The position numbers and the translations under genes were made by a program. Positions 61,492-64,000 of a stretch of DNA of 64,000 nucleotides are shown here, piece after piece; positions within the stretch are counted from its first letter, which is position 1, and the number at the start of each line of letters is the position of its first letter. Under the pieces are notes generated by a model that saw nothing but the letters and a program-made list of their open reading frames with translations, was not told the DNA's origin and ran no database searches. Source of the stretch: Brevundimonas sp. AJA228-03 (GTDB lineage: Bacteria > Pseudomonadota > Alphaproteobacteria > Caulobacterales > Caulobacteraceae); the NCBI RefSeq assembly GCF_017795885.1, contig NZ_CP059297.1, forward strand, positions 2,237,001 to 2,301,000. Direction: 5' to 3'.

Positions 61492-62082
61492 CTACTGAGC
61501 CTGTTGGACGGGCACCGGCAGGCGGTTGAAGCTGAGCGTCGGCAGGGCCGCGTTCAGGCGCTCCATGACCGTGTCGGTCACGTCCATGGCGGGGTTGGCG
61601 ATGAAGACGCTTTCGCGGTCCAGCAGCAGGCCGCAGCCCCGTTCCTGGTACACGGCGACCAGGATCGGCTCGACCTGGGCCGAGATCAGGCGGCGCTGCT
61701 CACCCAGGGTGTAACGCAGCTCGTCCTGGCGGGTCTGTTCCAGGGCCTGGGCTTCCTGGATGCGCTGCTGCAGCGCATTGCGGCGCAAGCCGTCCGGATC
61801 GGCGGCCTGGCCACCCTGCTGCAGGGCGGTGATTTCGGTCTGGATCGCCGTGCCATAGGGGGCCAGTTCACCCTGAACCTCGGTCGCCAGCTGCTCCATG
61901 CGAGCCTGAACGGCCTGACCGACCGTCGACTGGGCCAGCAGGCGCTGGTTGAAATAGACGCAGACGCCGGGGATCACGGGTCCGGGGTTCTGCGGGCCGG
62001 CGGTCTGGGCCGAAGCGGCCGAGGGGGCGGCGATGGCGGCGAAGGAGGCCAGGGCGAATGCGCCGAGAGCGAGGAGTTTCAT
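61492..62082 (-). CDS. Periplasmic chaperone, OmpH/Skp-like
   Basis: 196 residues with a signal peptide ending 'SAASA|Q'. The mature protein begins with 'PGVCVYFNQRLLAQSTVGQAV', continues through a coiled-coil region rich in Gln and Glu ('RIQEAQALEQTRQDELRYTLG') and ends with 'ESVFIANPAMDVTDTVMERLN', the pattern of OmpH/Skp. It protects outer-membrane proteins on the way to BamA. The ATG at 62082 has AAGG seven bases upstream. Its position between bamA and lpxD is conserved across proteobacteria. Confidence 0.92.
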   Translation of the reverse strand: MKLLALGAFALASFAAIAAPSAASAQTAGPQNPGPVIPGVCVYFNQRLLAQSTVGQAVQARMEQLATEVQGELAPYGTAIQTEITALQQGGQAADPDGLRRNALQQRIQEAQALEQTRQDELRYTLGEQRRLISAQVEPILVAVYQERGCGLLLDRESVFIANPAMDVTDTVMERLNAALPTLSFNRLPVPVQQAQ

Positions 62083-62114
62083 GGGTAACCTTATGGAGGC
62101 CGGAACGGCCCGGC

Positions 62115-64000
62115 TTAAAACTGGGTGGAGGTGGAGAAACGGAAGGTTTCGGTGCGGTCGTAGTCTTCGGAACTGAGGATCTGGGAGAAGTCGAACCGGA
62201 TCGGACCGACCGGCGCTTTCCAATGCACGCTCAGGCCGACCGAGGCGCGCAACGACAGGTCGTCGGCCACGCAGGCGTCGCCGATGACGGCCCCGTCGCG
62301 GCAGGCGCTGGACAGTCCGGTCGTGGCGTTGACCGTATAGCGGTCGTCGAGCACGCCCAGCGTGCCCACGTCGGCAAACAGCGAGGTCTTGATGCCGTAC
62401 TGTTCGGGCAGGCCGTTCGGCAGGGTCAGCTCGACGCTGCCGACCGCATAGAAGTTGCCGCCCAGGGCGTCGTTTGTGGCCAGGTCGCGCGGGCCCATGC
62501 CGGCGTTCTCGAACCCGCGGAAGGTGTTGCCGCCCTTGAAGAAGCGGTCGTTGATGCGGATCGCATCCCCGGCCCAGCCCGACACATAGCCCGCCGAGCC
62601 GGTGACGCTGACGATCCAGCTGGGTGTGATGCCGTAGTAGGCCGTCGTTTCGACCTCGGTCTTCACATAGTTCACGTCGCCACCCAGACCGGCAAAGTCC
62701 TGGCGCACCGATCCGGTCCAGCCGCGCGTCGGGCGGATGGGATCGTTCCGACGATCCACCAGCAGGGTATAGCCGACCGAGGAGTTCAGCGAGGCGCCGA
62801 TCTGTTCACACAGGGCCGCTGACCCCTGCCCCCCGCCCGCGCAATAGCCGACGGGCACGATGATCTCGTCGTCCTTGATGAAATAGCGCGTCGCCAGGCG
62901 GCTGTAGCCGTTCAGCGGATAGGTCAGACGCAGGCCGGCACCGGTCGAGCGATAGTCGAACGACGACTCCTGCTGGAAGTCGTAACGCGAGTGGAACAGG
63001 TCGAAGCCCGCGCCGATGTCGCGACCCAGGAAGCGGGGCTCGGTGAAGCGGAAATCGATCTGCTGACGCAGCGAGCCCCACTCGACCCGGGCCACGACGT
63101 TCTGGCCCCGGCCGCGGAAGTTGCGCTCCGAAATCCCCAGGTTGACGACGAAGCTGTCGACCGAGCTGAAGCCGGCGCCGACGGAAAGCTCACCCGTGGG
63201 CTGTTCCTCGACGGTGACGTTCACGACCGAGCGGTCGGGGGCGGAGCCGCGCTCCTCCTCGATGGTCACGTCCTTGAAGAAGCCCAGGCCCCGCAGGTTG
63301 TTGCGCGAGCGCTCGACCAGGGTGCGGTTGAAGGCGTCGCCTTCGGTCAGCAGCAGTTCGCGACGGATGACCGGGTCGATCGTCCGCGTGTTGCCGATGA
63401 CGTTGATGCGGTCGACGTAGACGCGCTGGCCCTCGGAGATGTTGAAGGTCACATCGACGGTGTCGGTGTCCGGATTGGCCCGATAGGTCGGGTTGATGTC
63501 GACAAAGGCATAGCCGGCCGAACCGGCGGCGAAGGTCAGGGCGTCAACCGAACTTTCGATCTTGTCGCTCTCGTAAAGATCGCCGGACCGGATCGGCAGC
63601 AGAAGCTTCAGGAAGTCAGCGTTCAGCCGATCGTTTTCGGTCACTACGTCGATCGTACCGAAGTTGTAGCGGTCCCCCTCGTCCACGGTCAGGGTGATGC
63701 CGAAAGCGCTGTCGTCGGGCGTCAGCTCGGCGACGGCCGAGGTGATGCGGAAATCGTAATAACCCCGGTTCGTATAGAATTTGCGCAGCTGCTCGCGGTC
63801 GTAGTCCAGGCGGCCGGGGTCGTAGTTGTCGTTCTTGGTGAACAGGCGGAACCAGGCCGATTCCTTGGTGACCATGACCTCCTGCAGCTCGGAATCCGAG
63901 AAGGCCTGGTTACCCAGGAAGGTGATGGCCTGCACGCCGGTTTCGGGGCCTTCGTCGATCTCGAAGACGACGTCGACGCGGTTCTGTTCCAGCTGGACCA
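62115..64000 (-). CDS. bamA: Outer-membrane protein assembly factor BamA, start beyond the window
   Basis: The frame is open to the window edge, so the signal peptide and the first POTRA domains are missing; 628 residues are seen. The first part is POTRA repeats ('NRVDVVFEIDEGPETGVQAITFLGN' in parts, 'GQRVYVDRINVIGNTRTID'), followed by 'LGFFKDVTIEEERGSAPDRSVVNVTVEEQPTGE' (in parts) and the 16-stranded barrel. 'FFKGGNTFRGFENAGMGPRD' is the conserved VRGF-type loop 6, and the protein ends in Phe. It inserts barrel proteins into the outer membrane. Confidence 0.97.
   Translation of the reverse strand, partial: VQLEQNRVDVVFEIDEGPETGVQAITFLGNQAFSDSELQEVMVTKESAWFRLFTKNDNYDPGRLDYDREQLRKFYTNRGYYDFRITSAVAELTPDDSAFGITLTVDEGDRYNFGTIDVVTENDRLNADFLKLLLPIRSGDLYESDKIESSVDALTFAAGSAGYAFVDINPTYRANPDTDTVDVTFNISEGQRVYVDRINVIGNTRTIDPVIRRELLLTEGDAFNRTLVERSRNNLRGLGFFKDVTIEEERGSAPDRSVVNVTVEEQPTGELSVGAGFSSVDSFVVNLGISERNFRGRGQNVVARVEWGSLRQQIDFRFTEPRFLGRDIGAGFDLFHSRYDFQQESSFDYRSTGAGLRLTYPLNGYSRLATRYFIKDDEIIVPVGYCAGGGQGSAALCEQIGASLNSSVGYTLLVDRRNDPIRPTRGWTGSVRQDFAGLGGDVNYVKTEVETTAYYGITPSWIVSVTGSAGYVSGWAGDAIRINDRFFKGGNTFRGFENAGMGPRDLATNDALGGNFYAVGSVELTLPNGLPEQYGIKTSLFADVGTLGVLDDRYTVNATTGLSSACRDGAVIGDACVADDLSLRASVGLSVHWKAPVGPIRFDFSQILSSEDYDRTETFRFSTSTQF

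Noticed and set aside
60007..62088. A 693-codon open frame on the plus strand
   Set aside because: It runs opposite fabZ, lpxD and the Skp-like gene, all firmly identified on the minus strand.

Overview
The window is 64 kb of GC-rich, densely packed chromosomal DNA from an alphaproteobacterium. A class I lysyl-tRNA synthetase, a Skp-like gene followed by lpxD-fabZ-lpxA-lpxI-lpxB, many 4-bp ATGA/GTGA start-stop overlaps and the codon bias point to the Caulobacteraceae, most likely Brevundimonas or a close relative. That placement is an inference from gene content; no 16S gene is present. Most of the window is core metabolism.

Layout. 1-4.5 kb: the end of a DnaJ-like gene, aroC, a small lipoprotein, a methyltransferase, and queE/queC for 7-deazaguanine synthesis. 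4.6-11.4 kb: a hybrid histidine kinase, a gene-poor stretch with hairpin repeats, a VOC protein with a lipoprotein-like leader, an orphan ligase-associated nuclease, two thioesterases, two paralogous small proteins, a membrane protein and an S24 regulator. 11.4-22.4 kb: class I lysK, an amidoligase coupled to a small secreted protein, queA, radA, cvpA, purF and redox genes. 22.4-30.9 kb: lipA, an acyl-ACP synthetase-like gene, ygiD, wrbA, a VanY/metallopeptidase pair, a sugar-type MFS transporter, mazG and a membrane protein.

30.9-37.7 kb is the main accessory block. It holds a phosphonate cassette: TonB-dependent receptor, FAD-dependent aminophosphonate oxidase (TIGR03364 type), phosphonatase PhnX and a DUF5690 MFS permease on the minus strand, with a divergent LysR regulator of the aminoethylphosphonate type. 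The proposed route is uptake through the receptor and permease, oxidation of an aminophosphonate to phosphonoacetaldehyde, then C-P cleavage to acetaldehyde and phosphate. No PhnW transaminase and no ABC transporter is present here. Next come a decayed IS110-family transposase (about 37.9-38.3 kb) and a four-gene polysaccharide cluster (sugar transferase, flippase, two GT2 enzymes).

43.2-52.4 kb: a trypsin-like protease, oligopeptidase B, an acetyltransferase, a response regulator, tRNA-Gln(TTG), tRNA-Pro(CGG), ilvC, a DUF924 gene, and thyA...folA. Between thyA and folA lie a DUF2188 gene, a TIR/deoxyribosyltransferase-like gene and a MazG-like gene, which may be a small accessory or defence module. 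52.4-57.2 kb: a sterol-desaturase-type gene flanked by two different inverted low-complexity arrays (one with G-quadruplex potential), an old yellow enzyme, apbC, miaA and a lipoprotein with an apparently non-canonical start. 57.2-64 kb: the minus-strand envelope operon bamA(partial)-ompH-lpxD-fabZ-lpxA-lpxI-lpxB, which makes lipid A and assembles the outer membrane.

I saw no rRNA, CRISPR array, intact insertion sequence or prophage.
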